Source: Xenorhabdus stockiae | Lineage (GTDB): Bacteria; Pseudomonadota; Gammaproteobacteria; Enterobacterales; Enterobacteriaceae | DNA length: 64,000 nucleotides | Assembly: GCF_002632825.1 (NCBI RefSeq) | Contig: NZ_NJAJ01000015.1 | Coordinates: 3,055 to 67,054 of the forward strand | Direction: 5' to 3' | Part shown: in pieces, positions 22,001 to 31,347 of the stretch | How the letters are laid out: every line of letters starts with the position of its first letter | Numbering within the stretch: position 1 is the stretch's first letter | Program-made: the position numbers and the translations under genes | The notes under the pieces: generated by a model | What the model was told of the DNA's origin: nothing | The model's database searches: none | The model's input: only the letters and a program-made list of their open reading frames with translations

Positions 22001-25000
22001 TTTCGCCATAGCTTATAGTGAATACTTCTGTTGGGGTGTTTTGCCCTTTCCATTGAAAATTAAAGGTTTTAAGACCTGTGTCACTGGCCGGTATTTGAGC
22101 TTCAATATGAATGTCATCAGTATTGATTACCCATTGGAGTTCTTTGGTAGGGAGTTTATTGGAATTAACTGACGCAGCCTGATTATTAGTGTCAAACTTG
22201 ATTAGCGAGTTCTTACCCATTAATAGAAGTTTGGTTTTCGTTGGGTCTAATCTGACATCTAAAGTCAGAATTGGAGATCTAAATGGCTTAAGACTAAAGA
22301 AGCTATGTTTGGTTTTTGCCTCAATTTCTTTAACAATTACAAATTTCTCTGTACCAGCATAATGATGTTGTAAGGTATCAGGATTGTTAAACAGTTTATA
22401 CCACGTTTCGACAATCTTCCTTTCATCATCAAGCGTCTTTTTATCTACTAATAATAAATCTCGTAGCTCCAGATAATAATCTTTGTTTTTTACCCATGCG
22501 CTGCTGTCTTTTTCTTTGGTATCGTATAACAGAACGCCCATCCAGGGATCTTCTTCACGTTGTACGTCTACCATTGCGATTAGAGCGGGCTTGTATTTTT
22601 CATCCTTCAAATAATGGTTTTCATTATCAGGGATCCGCTTACCGTCTTTAGTTGGATATTCACCGTTAGCATCGGTGCCATCCAGACGGAATAATTCGTT
22701 GGGTGCACTCCATTCACCGTTGCTTTGCTTGAAAGTAAATTTTACGTTGATAGCACGGTAATCCGTTGGTTTTTGATCGGCTCCCATGAGAGGTGTGGCT
22801 TCACGTTCAACCCAGATAGCATATTGGCGACCAGAAATTACAATGGGCCGGATTGCCAGCAAGGTGCCTGATAAAGACAGGGTGATTTTTTCCCATTCAC
22901 TCCAGGCTAGTGGGCTAATGATGTTATTGCTGTCACGCAAACTGATATCAAGCGTTCGCCAGTAATATTCCACTGGTTCAGAATTGTTTTTGCCAATAAA
23001 GTGGTAGCGATCACTCGTGGGATCTGTGCCATCAATATAGCCACTGATGAGTTGAAGATTACTGATCCGTTCAAATTCGGTGAGATAACGCAGAATAGCT
23101 GTTTGCAGCATATCGTTATTTAAACGGGACTGGCCCAAATCATTTTCTAAATCGTTAAATGCCTTTGTTTTACGTAACCTGCGAGTCGGGTCAATAAAGT
23201 TTTCCGGGAAGTTTCTTTGTCGTTGCCAAACCTGCCAGTGGCTATACTGACTCAGATAGCGATTCCAGTATTCAATTCTTTCATCAGTAATGGGAATGGC
23301 ATCATAGCCCATTTCCAGATGAGAAAAGAGCCGGAACAAATAGCGTTGCAAACTGGCGATAGCGAAAGCTACCCGGCTGGTATCAACTTCTGCGGCAACC
23401 TGTATGTCAGTCAGAAAATAGTTTGAAAGGTCTTCAATGGTGACGATATCTGACAATGAATCATCAGAAGGTGCCCAGCGTCGTAAAAGGTAATCTACCA
23501 GTGCATCACGCCAGAGCTCATTGAGTATACCCTCTGGCCGAGATTGATCTTCTGGTTTAATGGCTGCAAATAAGGCACTACTGACCTGATGCCAGTGATC
23601 ATAACCGGATGCGGTGCTCAGTTTAGCCACATCTAATAGCGGCTGAACTGACATTTCACTTTTCTCTGCTAGTGTTTTTAGCCGCATCACGTTACTGATG
23701 CCGACAATGTTTTGTGCCACTTTCGGCGCAAAGTATTGTGTTACGCGAAGGATTTCTTTATCTGACCAGCCTATCAATTCAGCCAGATTGGCGGCTGCCT
23801 GTTCTATGCTCCAGACATTTGTGGCAGATGAATTCTGACCGATTTGGTTGGCCTGACGCAGGTAATAAATAACATCGTCTTCCGTTTTATTCTCAGGTAA
23901 TAAATTCAGCCAGTCGCTATAGCGGCTCAGGCGATGAAGGAAGGTCAGATCAAGAGCGCGGAGTTTGCCATCTTTTTGCAGTTTGAACCAATCCGGATGG
24001 TCAATCAGGGTTTCTATACTTTTTTCTGTCAGTTTGAATATATTGCAAATCGCGGCGTAACGGTTGAGATCGTACCATGCAGCAACGGCTTTATCTTTGC
24101 GTTGTTGCTCACCTAAATTGCGGGACAGTGCTATGGTATTACGCAGAAAATCAGCTTGTTTGTTGTTTGTCCAGCGTAATAGCGGTAGGGAAAGTGTATT
24201 ATCAATGCCAAATACATGGTTAACGGCGTTAATAATGAGATCTTGCTGAGCAATAAACGCATTGGTCAGTAACGTTACCAGATTTTGCGTCCAGATATCC
24301 CCCTGTTGTTTCCATGCGGCTTCCTGAGCCAGATCTTTGAGTATTTTATTCACTTCATTGAACAGGGCTTTTTCGCTCTCCCCGCTAGTTGAAATTACAC
24401 TGTCCAGAATAATACCGAATTGTGTATCCACCAGTTTGGCGAGCGCAGTCATCCAAATGACGGATGTGTTTTTTGCCTGAAAGCCCTGCATGGCAGAAGC
24501 GATTTTATCTTCACTCAGCATGGCATCATTTGCACTGGGAATAACGGATCTGATTTTTTTAATCCAATCAATATTTTCAATATCAGCAGAGGTATTGCTG
24601 CCGGACTGATAAGGCATCAGTAATAGGTTAAGGGACAAGGGGGATAGATTATGCTGCTTAATCCATTGCGTGGCATTCATAACAGCGATAAGTACATCGA
24701 GAATATCAATGGCTTTAGCGTCCTTAGCTAATACCGGAATACCTGCCAGTTGTTGCAGATAGTTCGGATTATCGCGGTTCAATAGCAACAATAGACCTAA
24801 ACTTTCTTTCACTGACATGCGCAATATGCGGGGTATGGCAACCAGACGATACAGTGCGGAAACCACATCCAGCGAACGTTTGGGCTTGCTCAGATTCTGT
24901 GCCTGCATAACGAAAGAAAGTAATATCTGGCAGGTTGCATCATCAATATTCAACCCCCGGCATAACTGGTTGATAGTCAGTGCATCAATACCTTCGGTCG

Positions 25001-26249
25001 CGGCGGGATCAAATTCTTTATCATCCAGAACCAGCACAAATGAAGAAGATGCCTGTTGTGACAATCCCGGAGCATTGAAAAGCTGATCAAAGAAAGAGAG
25101 TTTATTCTCAAGAGAGTAGGGGGTTACTTGGCCGATAAAAGCGGCAAATTGCTCTGCACTGACGTTATATTCCTGCTGAAAATGCAGAAATACCCCCAAC
25201 GTGCGCAGAGTTGCTTCTGTTATTAAAAACTCAGTCTGTTTTTCTGCTTTACTGGCTGTTACCAATAATAGATCTAGATCTTCATAGCTGAGTTTTAATG
25301 CTTTCTGGATATGAAGGAAACGCTGGATACGGTCAAAGTTATCGTTACTGGCTTCTTTAATCCGGATAACATCTTTTGCCGTGTCTTTATCTTTTGTTTT
25401 TTCCAGATAGAGAGCAGGGGCTTTACCTGCGTTGATATAGGAAGCGGCATAGTTGGCCCCGGAGGGAAATTGTTTATCCGCATTATCCGGTTTAGTGACG
25501 TTACTGGAGTAGGTGACGATACTGTGAGTCTTGGTTTCTTCGGCGATTCCGTTAACCGCAAACAATGATTCTGCTTCCTGAGAAGTCAGGCCGGTTTGTT
25601 GAGTGAATATGGTGAGACGCTCCAGAGATCCTGCGGCTTTGATTGTATCTCCTTTTAGGCCGTAATATTTTTCGAAGAAATCTTTTTGGCTGCTTTGTGA
25701 TTTTTCCAGCAATAATGCCTGAAGTTTCGGTGCCAGTGTGCTGCTTATCATCATTGCTGTTTGCAGCGAGTCAGCACTCAGATTGTCATCGATAAAATTG
25801 GGATACTTGCTGTCAGCCCGTTGGATCAAATCTAGTAATGGGATCTCTTTTTTTGCCAGTACGGTTGTAGTTTGCTTTAGCGGAAAGTGGAATGGCAACG
25901 AAAGCGGGTAATGAATATCAGCCAGAGAATGCGTCAAAGGCTGATTATTATTGATATGATTTTTGACTTTTTCGGCCAGAGCTTCAATGACGAGTGGTAA
26001 CAGGCTGCTAGTCTGATTGAGGTTAGTACTATCAAGCAATAATTTTTCGATATCAGTCCGCCGTTGGCTGAGAAAACGGGCACTCTCTTTGTCTGCGTCT
26101 TTTTCAAACATCTGAATCTGTTGATATAGCTCAACCAGATAGGCTAACGGCCCGTCATTGGCTTCGGGTAAACCCGGAAAACAATAAAGATCCGGATTAT
26201 CGTTAAAGAGTGTCTTATAACTAATCTGTGAATTTATATTATTTGCCAT
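19095..26249 (-). CDS. Insecticidal toxin complex TcA subunit (TcdA/TccA-TccB type)
   Basis: A 2384-residue TcA protein, the receptor-binding, pore-forming pentamer of ABC toxins, slightly shorter than TcdA1 (about 2516). The N-terminus has the VRP1-like PEANDGPLAYLVELY segment near residue 28. Residues about 960-1140 contain the ASLQRYL and ENFIDPTRRLRKTK stretches common to TcdA and TccB. A long coiled coil spans about 1900-2080, with the hydrophobic pore-tip-like VVPNIFGMAMGG near 1985. The C-terminus has WLMGRLAALY, GLLAGESL and the final DRYLPFEGTG block. By eye the N-terminal part recalls TccA and the rest TccB, here joined in one frame. AAAGG precedes the ATG. No TcB or TcC gene is in the window. 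It sits between mrcA and nudE, adjacent genes in E. coli. Confidence 0.95.
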   Translation of the reverse strand: MANNINSQISYKTLFNDNPDLYCFPGLPEANDGPLAYLVELYQQIQMFEKDADKESARFLSQRRTDIEKLLLDSTNLNQTSSLLPLVIEALAEKVKNHINNNQPLTHSLADIHYPLSLPFHFPLKQTTTVLAKKEIPLLDLIQRADSKYPNFIDDNLSADSLQTAMMISSTLAPKLQALLLEKSQSSQKDFFEKYYGLKGDTIKAAGSLERLTIFTQQTGLTSQEAESLFAVNGIAEETKTHSIVTYSSNVTKPDNADKQFPSGANYAASYINAGKAPALYLEKTKDKDTAKDVIRIKEASNDNFDRIQRFLHIQKALKLSYEDLDLLLVTASKAEKQTEFLITEATLRTLGVFLHFQQEYNVSAEQFAAFIGQVTPYSLENKLSFFDQLFNAPGLSQQASSSFVLVLDDKEFDPAATEGIDALTINQLCRGLNIDDATCQILLSFVMQAQNLSKPKRSLDVVSALYRLVAIPRILRMSVKESLGLLLLLNRDNPNYLQQLAGIPVLAKDAKAIDILDVLIAVMNATQWIKQHNLSPLSLNLLLMPYQSGSNTSADIENIDWIKKIRSVIPSANDAMLSEDKIASAMQGFQAKNTSVIWMTALAKLVDTQFGIILDSVISTSGESEKALFNEVNKILKDLAQEAAWKQQGDIWTQNLVTLLTNAFIAQQDLIINAVNHVFGIDNTLSLPLLRWTNNKQADFLRNTIALSRNLGEQQRKDKAVAAWYDLNRYAAICNIFKLTEKSIETLIDHPDWFKLQKDGKLRALDLTFLHRLSRYSDWLNLLPENKTEDDVIYYLRQANQIGQNSSATNVWSIEQAAANLAELIGWSDKEILRVTQYFAPKVAQNIVGISNVMRLKTLAEKSEMSVQPLLDVAKLSTASGYDHWHQVSSALFAAIKPEDQSRPEGILNELWRDALVDYLLRRWAPSDDSLSDIVTIEDLSNYFLTDIQVAAEVDTSRVAFAIASLQRYLFRLFSHLEMGYDAIPITDERIEYWNRYLSQYSHWQVWQRQRNFPENFIDPTRRLRKTKAFNDLENDLGQSRLNNDMLQTAILRYLTEFERISNLQLISGYIDGTDPTSDRYHFIGKNNSEPVEYYWRTLDISLRDSNNIISPLAWSEWEKITLSLSGTLLAIRPIVISGRQYAIWVEREATPLMGADQKPTDYRAINVKFTFKQSNGEWSAPNELFRLDGTDANGEYPTKDGKRIPDNENHYLKDEKYKPALIAMVDVQREEDPWMGVLLYDTKEKDSSAWVKNKDYYLELRDLLLVDKKTLDDERKIVETWYKLFNNPDTLQHHYAGTEKFVIVKEIEAKTKHSFFSLKPFRSPILTLDVRLDPTKTKLLLMGKNSLIKFDTNNQAASVNSNKLPTKELQWVINTDDIHIEAQIPASDTGLKTFNFQWKGQNTPTEVFTISYGETKLFQLLPNEWKENKIIKSCDLSWVSGKVFQKSIQWDAKSDKKLSISIEGNNTSIASKQYQTKNEKFAQSFFVMGTYPQEKSLFGQEVYLNGQASTGEIPFSLKPDTKKYYFILGSIFMLDQNNPEDTSRFVENVYEVTIGESDKIPSITLQRSKQQAQYLDIKTLGFNSTAIRLNTLFGKQLVSRATQSIERVLAWDSQSLPEPTLDDKSSLTKVDFNGANGQYFWELFFHLPYLVSARLGDEQRFYDSRRWFINYLFDPYGGIRMWNSRPIIESGSNLPSSFNEIDPDTVAYSQPVYYQKSLFQYLIKLWMQEGDYLYRQLTRDSLNEAGLLYQQAQQLLGALPEGMDATRWYPVTLDKIKTSFKQNVRAIDSLFISPFNTQLIELQQTLKNRLYNLRHGLTIDGKASSLSLYASAANPDNLTQRNTGYATSTLSNMQQQIPPYRFPIMLKRASDAVKQLTDMGHRLLQATESEVNAEQEVLEQSQLIRLSEFAIELQQEAVQMAQMGKATLEESKKMAQERYDHYHNLYEENLSSLEISAISMKTMSEVAKLAAAPFYVTGAALEVVPNIFGMAMGGAKYSAPVTTAAIIAQLTAEGLDIAAERLQDGADYQRRRQDWEIEYKQAQSEINIIEMQLKEQDLLIKSAQIALREAQAQQSTARELYEFMTTGFLIVPTYQWLMGRLAALYAPAYDAVLSMCLMAESSWRYEVGDYKRQGFIKTTAWNDSYRGLLAGESLQLDLLQMENTWLQRNERRLNIKKTVSLSSLLTSGGLRKQIDNKQSISFTLNPKLFDDNYPGHYLRQIKRISVSISLDTLNLGSVLSSEISAILTQTSSSTLTHPDMDGVNWLYDPNRKAGNSKNVVNNLRAQQQIALSSLSDDDGSVAKENWLYTLMFDDDRYLPFEGTGAISTWTLEFPDQDVIDNIFYYPGLVPVWRLKDINIHIHYTAVDGGKPFAKAVKDKMNK

Positions 26250-26702
26250 ACATGATTACCTTTGAAATAGAAATTCGATTAAAAGAAAACGGCACTTCTA
26301 TTTTTCATAACACCTTTCTCATAACATTAAGTTATGTTTCTGGTGCTATTGAAACGGCTACACTATGGCCTGTTATTGTGAGCTATCCAGCCTAAAATAT
26401 ATTCCGGATCTGATCGTTTATTAAAAAGTTATTTTATTTCAATGGGAGTTTTAAAAATTGAGTTTATTGAATAAATCATAAAGGGGTTATCAGGGGAATA
26501 TCGCGATTGTGGGTATTAATTTTTAAATAATAATAAATATGTTTATTTGTTATTTTTAATAAAGTGAATGCTTTTGTGTATGCTCAGTATAGTGAAAAAA
26601 TGGGTATTAAAGATGGTTGTCTCCAATACCCCCTTTTTCATAAATTTATATTATTAATTTCTATTATTCAGATAAGTAATCAGCGCTGCTGTAAACGGAG
26701 TC
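26250..26702. other. AT-rich spacer upstream of the Tc toxin gene
   Basis: 453 bases, very AT-rich, with no convincing gene. It must hold the toxin promoter (minus strand) and the end of the nudE transcript. A small inverted repeat (cataac ... gttatg) lies at 26322-26337. No clear operator was recognised. Confidence 0.6.
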
Positions 26703-27254
26703 TTAACACATTTCATTCAGGTATCGTTGTGCAAAAAATAACGCACTGACATTTCTGGCTTCGTTGAAATCGGGGTGTTCCAGTAGTGACATCATGTCTG
26801 CTATAGGCCAGCGGATCTGTACCAGTGGCTCCGGCTCATCTCCTTCCAGAGCTTCGGGGTATAAATCCTGTGCAATCACGATGTTCATTTTGCTGGAAAA
26901 ATAAGAAGGCGCCATCGTCAATTTTGTCAACAATTCCAGTTTGTTGGCACCTAATCCTACCTCTTCCTTTAATTCACGATTAGCCGCTTCAAGAATACTT
27001 TCTCCTGCATCAATCGCGCCTTTAGGAAAACCCAATTCATATTGTTCAATACCTACGGCGTACTCACGTATCAGAAGTAAGTCATCGCCAATTACCGGAA
27101 TAATGAGAACCGCTTCATGATTGGTAGGTTTCATTCGTTCATAAATACGTCTGGCACCATTACTGAATTCAAGATCGACGGACTGGATGTTGAATAAACG
27201 AGAATGGGCAATATTACTTATATTCAATATTTTAGGCTTTTTCAGTTCAATCAT
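26703..27254 (-). CDS. nudE: ADP-compounds hydrolase NudE
   Basis: Nudix hydrolase acting on ADP-ribose, NADH and diadenosine polyphosphates. The 183 residues match E. coli NudE (186) across the length. The Nudix box GxxxxxEx7REVxEExGxx is seen as GAIDAGESILEAANRELKEEVG, here with ELKEEVG at its end, near residue 79. It is divergent from igaA, as in E. coli; the Tc gene follows it downstream on the same strand. Confidence 0.96.
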   Translation of the reverse strand: MIELKKPKILNISNIAHSRLFNIQSVDLEFSNGARRIYERMKPTNHEAVLIIPVIGDDLLLIREYAVGIEQYELGFPKGAIDAGESILEAANRELKEEVGLGANKLELLTKLTMAPSYFSSKMNIVIAQDLYPEALEGDEPEPLVQIRWPIADMMSLLEHPDFNEARNVSALFFAQRYLNEMC

Positions 27255-27527
27255 GCTTGCCCCTGATGGTTGTTGCGTATTTAAACTTTGCTTTAATATG
27301 GCTGATTATGTTAGTAAATGATAGCGATTATCGCTTGTATGTATTTTTGTTATGGTTCTACTTTGCAGAAAATGCTGTTTTTTGTGAATTGGTGTGAGAA
27401 AATTTATATAACATGTTGTAAATAAAATTAAAAATAGAAGGCGAGAATAGGAATAACCTGATTCTGCGGGTTTCTTTCGATTGTTATTTTGTCAGTTTCT
27501 TACTGCTGTCATGGGCGTGGAGAACAA

Positions 27528-29636
27528 ATGAGCTCACTGGTCATTATATTGGCTATTTTTATTATTAGCCTGACTATAATGGCTTCCTTTCTGACTTTCA
27601 GATGGAGGCGGTCTGATAACGCGCGTTATATGTCATTGAAGACTAACACAGTCAGTCGTAAGTTGAATGCAGTCGAATTTCAAGTTATTGAATCTTATTT
27701 GAAAAATATCCTACCCCAGACGAAATTAGACAGAAGCTACGTATCCGGCTATCCGGTATTTCCCATCAGGGATAATAACGTTTATACCATCAGTCATACT
27801 ATCACCCGTTTTTCTGCTGTTTCTGGGGAAACGCAGCACTGGCGTTACTATCTCGATGAAACAGAAATCTATTTTCCTGCCTTGCTTGAACCTTTTGTTA
27901 ATCAGCGAAATACAATCGATATTGTTGAAACTTCTTCAATGCCGCTAGTCATTGCGGTAAATGGTCACAGTCTGACAGACTATCAGCAAGACCTGCTGGT
28001 TACACCGAGTATCAAAAAGGCAGAGCACGCTTCAATTCAGAAAAACGGTAATTCGAATGCCAACCTGCTGTACCTGCGTAAAGAAACTCCGGAAGAGTAT
28101 CGCCTGCGTCACTCAACAGGTATTCAGGAAGGTGTGCTGATGTGTGCTGGCTTATCGTTGTGGTTTCTGGCGCTTTTTGTTCCTTCACCATTATTGCCGT
28201 GGCTGATGCTGGTTTCTGTGCTGTTTATTCTTGCCAGTTTCTGGCCGTTTTTCAGGTTACCCTCCACACGTAATTATTTGAATATAAGCTGTTTCAGCGG
28301 CATTCTGAAACGCTGGGGGGTATTTAGTGAATTTGAGCAGGAAAACAAAAAGAACATCTCTCTTGGAGGCGTTGATCTCATTTATCCTGTTCATTGGGAG
28401 CCGTATGTTGCGCATGAACTTGATAAAAATACTGATGTAGAAATGTACTCCAATGGCCATGTTGTCCGTCAGGGGCAGCATCTTTCATTGAATGAGGAAG
28501 AAAGGCTTTACCCTTATCAACGTTACCAGAAGAATCAGATGCTGGTGGTATTTTCTATCTTAGCCATGCTTGTACTGTATCTTTATCCGCCGGTTAGTCT
28601 ATCGATGCGATTAAGTTTCGCGTGGCTGCATGGTAATAACACCACAGTCATTACTGATGCCGGTGAGTTATCGAATATGCCACTGCGGGAAGGGGATGTG
28701 TTGAGGGTGAAAGGTACGGGAATGTGTTACATGCCACCAAAATCAGGGACACTGTCTTCCCCGGATGATTTTTCTTTTTTACCGTTTGATTGCCTTGGTA
28801 TTTATTGGAACAATGGCAGCTCATTACCCATTCCTGAATCGGAGATTATCAATAAAGCTTCGGCGTTACTGACAACAGTGAATGAGCAATTGCGTCCTAT
28901 GGAGCATGCCCGGAAATATAATCCCGCCCTGAATGAAGTGATTACTAAGTCGGGAATGATATTACTCGACAATTTTCCTCAGATTATTTTGAAGACGAAT
29001 GCGCTTTGCTTCAAGGAAGGCGATTGTAACCGGCTAAAAAATGCACTTGTCAATTTAAGTAATGCCAAAAGTTGGGATGATCTCCTGAATCAGGCTGAAA
29101 AAGGGAAACTGAATGGAACTAAGGTTCTACTACGTTCTGTCAGTGCGGATGCATTAGGAAAGTTAGTTGATTCCACTGCAGCTTCATTTGTCCAGCGGGA
29201 AACGGATAGATACAGTATTCTTCTGAACAGTCCTCCACCGGGGGGCGTTTTATTGATTAGTGATGAAAAGCGTCCATTAGTTGAATATCCTATTTCATCG
29301 TTTTTTACTTATGATTCCAATGCATTGCAGCAATGGCATGATTTATTGCGGCAAGCGGGAATGCTGACGCATGTACCATTTGAAACGAAAGGCATCGTAA
29401 CGGAGTTATCGGAAGATGCAAATGGCACCCGCCATATAACGCTGCACAGTGAGCCTGATTCTATAACACTGATTCGTTATCTGGGTAGCTGCCTTTTTCT
29501 GGCGGTAATTATGGCGACGCTGATAGTCAATGGGATACTGACTATCAAGAAAAAACAAAAAAACAGGCAGCGTTTGCTGCGGATAAAACAGCACTACGAT
29601 AGTTGCTTCAATGTGAAACAACCACCAATGAATTAG
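27528..29636 (+). CDS. igaA: IgaA, inner-membrane brake on the Rcs system
   Basis: Membrane protein that restrains RcsC/RcsD phosphorelay signalling in enteric bacteria. The 702 residues match Salmonella/E. coli IgaA (about 711), with an N-terminal helix, two helices near residue 205-240, another near 345-365, a large periplasmic domain and a final helix near 650. The ATG at 27528 follows GGAGA with good spacing; a TTG start at 27489 is not needed. The yrfG gene that follows igaA in E. coli is missing; hslR comes next. Confidence 0.95.
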   Translation: MSSLVIILAIFIISLTIMASFLTFRWRRSDNARYMSLKTNTVSRKLNAVEFQVIESYLKNILPQTKLDRSYVSGYPVFPIRDNNVYTISHTITRFSAVSGETQHWRYYLDETEIYFPALLEPFVNQRNTIDIVETSSMPLVIAVNGHSLTDYQQDLLVTPSIKKAEHASIQKNGNSNANLLYLRKETPEEYRLRHSTGIQEGVLMCAGLSLWFLALFVPSPLLPWLMLVSVLFILASFWPFFRLPSTRNYLNISCFSGILKRWGVFSEFEQENKKNISLGGVDLIYPVHWEPYVAHELDKNTDVEMYSNGHVVRQGQHLSLNEEERLYPYQRYQKNQMLVVFSILAMLVLYLYPPVSLSMRLSFAWLHGNNTTVITDAGELSNMPLREGDVLRVKGTGMCYMPPKSGTLSSPDDFSFLPFDCLGIYWNNGSSLPIPESEIINKASALLTTVNEQLRPMEHARKYNPALNEVITKSGMILLDNFPQIILKTNALCFKEGDCNRLKNALVNLSNAKSWDDLLNQAEKGKLNGTKVLLRSVSADALGKLVDSTAASFVQRETDRYSILLNSPPPGGVLLISDEKRPLVEYPISSFFTYDSNALQQWHDLLRQAGMLTHVPFETKGIVTELSEDANGTRHITLHSEPDSITLIRYLGSCLFLAVIMATLIVNGILTIKKKQKNRQRLLRIKQHYDSCFNVKQPPMN

Positions 29637-29707
29637 CGATAATCCGGTGGGCTATGCTACCCTGAACCTGTTTTTTGTCATCTCCGATCAGGTATTGTTA
29701 TTACACA

Positions 29708-29735
29708 TTACCCGTTAATATTTACCCGTTAATAT
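29708..29735. repeat. 14-bp tandem duplication before hslR
   Basis: ttacccgttaatat occurs twice head to tail directly upstream of the hslR ribosome site. It could alter promoter spacing; otherwise it is a simple slippage duplication. Confidence 0.85.
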
Positions 29736-29763
29736 TGAAACAGAGCAATCAGAGAGAACAATC

Positions 29764-30183
29764 ATGCCTAATTCAGACAACGATCAAGCTGTTCGCCTTG
29801 ATAAGTGGCTGTGGGCAGCCCGTTTTTACAAAACCCGTTCCACTGCGCGTGACATGATTGATGGAGGAAAAGTCCACTATAATGGTCAGCGTGGAAAGCC
29901 GAGTAAACTGGTTGAGTTGAATGCTGTCATTAAACTGCGTCAGGGTAGTGATGAGAGAACAGTCACCGTTCTGGCCCTCAGCAGCCAAAGGCGTGGTGCT
30001 ACAGAAGCCCAGCAGCTTTATCAGGAAACGGAAGAAAGCATTATTAAACGGGAAAAAATGGCGTTAGCCCGTAAAATGAATGCACTAACGATGCCACATC
30101 CTGATCGTCGCCCGGATAAGAAAGAGCGGCGTACACTGATTAAGTTCAAGAATACAAAATTAAATGAGTCGGGACATTCCTAA
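29764..30183 (+). CDS. hslR: Heat-shock protein 15 (ribosome-recycling S4 protein)
   Basis: RNA-binding Hsp15, which binds stalled 50S subunits carrying a nascent chain. The 139 residues include an S4 domain in the first 60 (VRLDKWLWAARFYKTRS and the GGKVHYNGQR strand) and a basic C-terminal tail, as in E. coli (133 aa). It lies directly before hslO, the usual heat-shock pair, but a repeat-bearing spacer of 86 bases separates them. Confidence 0.96.
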   Translation: MPNSDNDQAVRLDKWLWAARFYKTRSTARDMIDGGKVHYNGQRGKPSKLVELNAVIKLRQGSDERTVTVLALSSQRRGATEAQQLYQETEESIIKREKMALARKMNALTMPHPDRRPDKKERRTLIKFKNTKLNESGHS

Positions 30184-30184
30184 C

Positions 30185-30242
30185 AAATTTCGAGTTGCTT
30201 CGCGCTGCCAGCAAAGCGGCAGCTTGAAAGATAAAGGGAATA
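30185..30242. repeat. Intergenic palindromic repeat, Photorhabdus/Xenorhabdus type
   Basis: A short element with a gctgcc ... ggcagc hairpin (30204-30209 with 30218-30223), bounded by gagttgc on the left and gcttgaaagataaaggg on the right. The right edge resembles the hairpin at 48622-48668. Such agttgc ... gcaacttgaaag elements are frequent between genes in this group, as far as I recall. Confidence 0.55.
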
Positions 30243-30269
30243 ACCGCCTCAGTGAAATGAGAGAGATTT

Positions 30270-31127
30270 ATGATCAAGCATGACCAATTACACCGCTTTT
30301 TATTTGAAAGTCATTCTGTCAGGGGTGAACTTGTTACCGTCAGTGAGACTTACCAGCGGATGTTGGAAAATCACGATTTTCCTCAACCTGTACAGCAGTT
30401 GCTGGGTGAATTGTTGGTCGCAACCAGCCTGTTGACCGCTACCCTGAAATTCAACGGAGATATTACCGTACAAATTCAGGGCGACGGGCCGGTTAAGCTG
30501 GCAGTTATCAATGGTAATAACCAGCAACAAATGCGTGGTACTGCCCGTATTGATGGTGATATTAATGCTGAGAGTAGCCTGCGTGATATGGTTGGTAATG
30601 GTTATATGGTCATTACAGTTACGCCAACAGAAGGTGAGCGCTATCAGGGGGTTGTAGCGCTGGAAGGAGAGACGCTGGCGGAATGTCTGGATGCTTACTT
30701 CAGGCAGTCAGAACAGTTACCAACCAGATTGTTTATCCGCACAGGTGTGCAGGATGGCAAAATGGCGGCGGGTGGCATGTTATTGCAGAGCTTGCCGAGC
30801 GCGCAAGCCGGTGATGTTGATATGCTTGACCATCTGGTTCAGCTCACGACAACCATCAAAGGTGAAGAGCTGTTTACACTGGATATCAAAGAAATTCTGT
30901 ATCGTCTTTACCATGAAGAAGATGTCACTCTGTATGAACCTCAGCAGGTTGAATTCCGTTGTGGCTGTTCTCATCAACGTTGTGCCGATACTCTGGCAAC
31001 TTTACCAGAAGAGGATCTGCGAGATATTCTGCATAAAGATGGCAAAATTGACATGGAATGTGAATTCTGTGGAATGCATTATATTTTCGATGAAAAAGCG
31101 ATTAATAAAATAAAAGAAGTGAAGTAA
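30270..31127 (+). CDS. hslO: Redox-regulated chaperone Hsp33
   Basis: Holdase chaperone switched on by oxidation. The 285 residues match E. coli Hsp33 (292). The C-terminal zinc switch is complete: CGC near residue 231 with Cys at 236, and CEFCGMHY near 268. The [13 protein letters not shown] segment lies near residue 70. It follows hslR and ends at a rho-independent terminator. The yhgE gene found between hslO and pckA in E. coli is absent. Confidence 0.96.
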   Translation: MIKHDQLHRFLFESHSVRGELVTVSETYQRMLENHDFPQPVQQLLGELLVATSLLTATLKFNGDITVQIQGDGPVKLAVINGNNQQQMRGTARIDGDINAESSLRDMVGNGYMVITVTPTEGERYQGVVALEGETLAECLDAYFRQSEQLPTRLFIRTGVQDGKMAAGGMLLQSLPSAQAGDVDMLDHLVQLTTTIKGEELFTLDIKEILYRLYHEEDVTLYEPQQVEFRCGCSHQRCADTLATLPEEDLRDILHKDGKIDMECEFCGMHYIFDEKAINKIKEVK

Positions 31128-31165
31128 TAATAATTATATTGATTGTATTTATGTATTGATTTTGG

Positions 31166-31189
31166 AGGGCGTATAAATACGCCCTTTTT
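31166..31189 (+). terminator. hslO terminator
   Basis: An 8-bp perfect stem (gggcgtat/atacgccc) with a 2-base centre is followed by ttttta, 39 bases after the hslO stop codon. Confidence 0.88.
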
Positions 31190-31347
31190 ATTATTAAAAA
31201 TTTTTTGTTTCGTGTTCTGTGTCTCATATAACACTAAAAAAAATAATAAGATTTCAATTTTTTGATAACAATCGCGGTTAATTAGTCATAATTATTTATT
31301 ATTTCCGGCTGAGACAGAGATTAAATCTAACTGATCAGGAGCAATAA

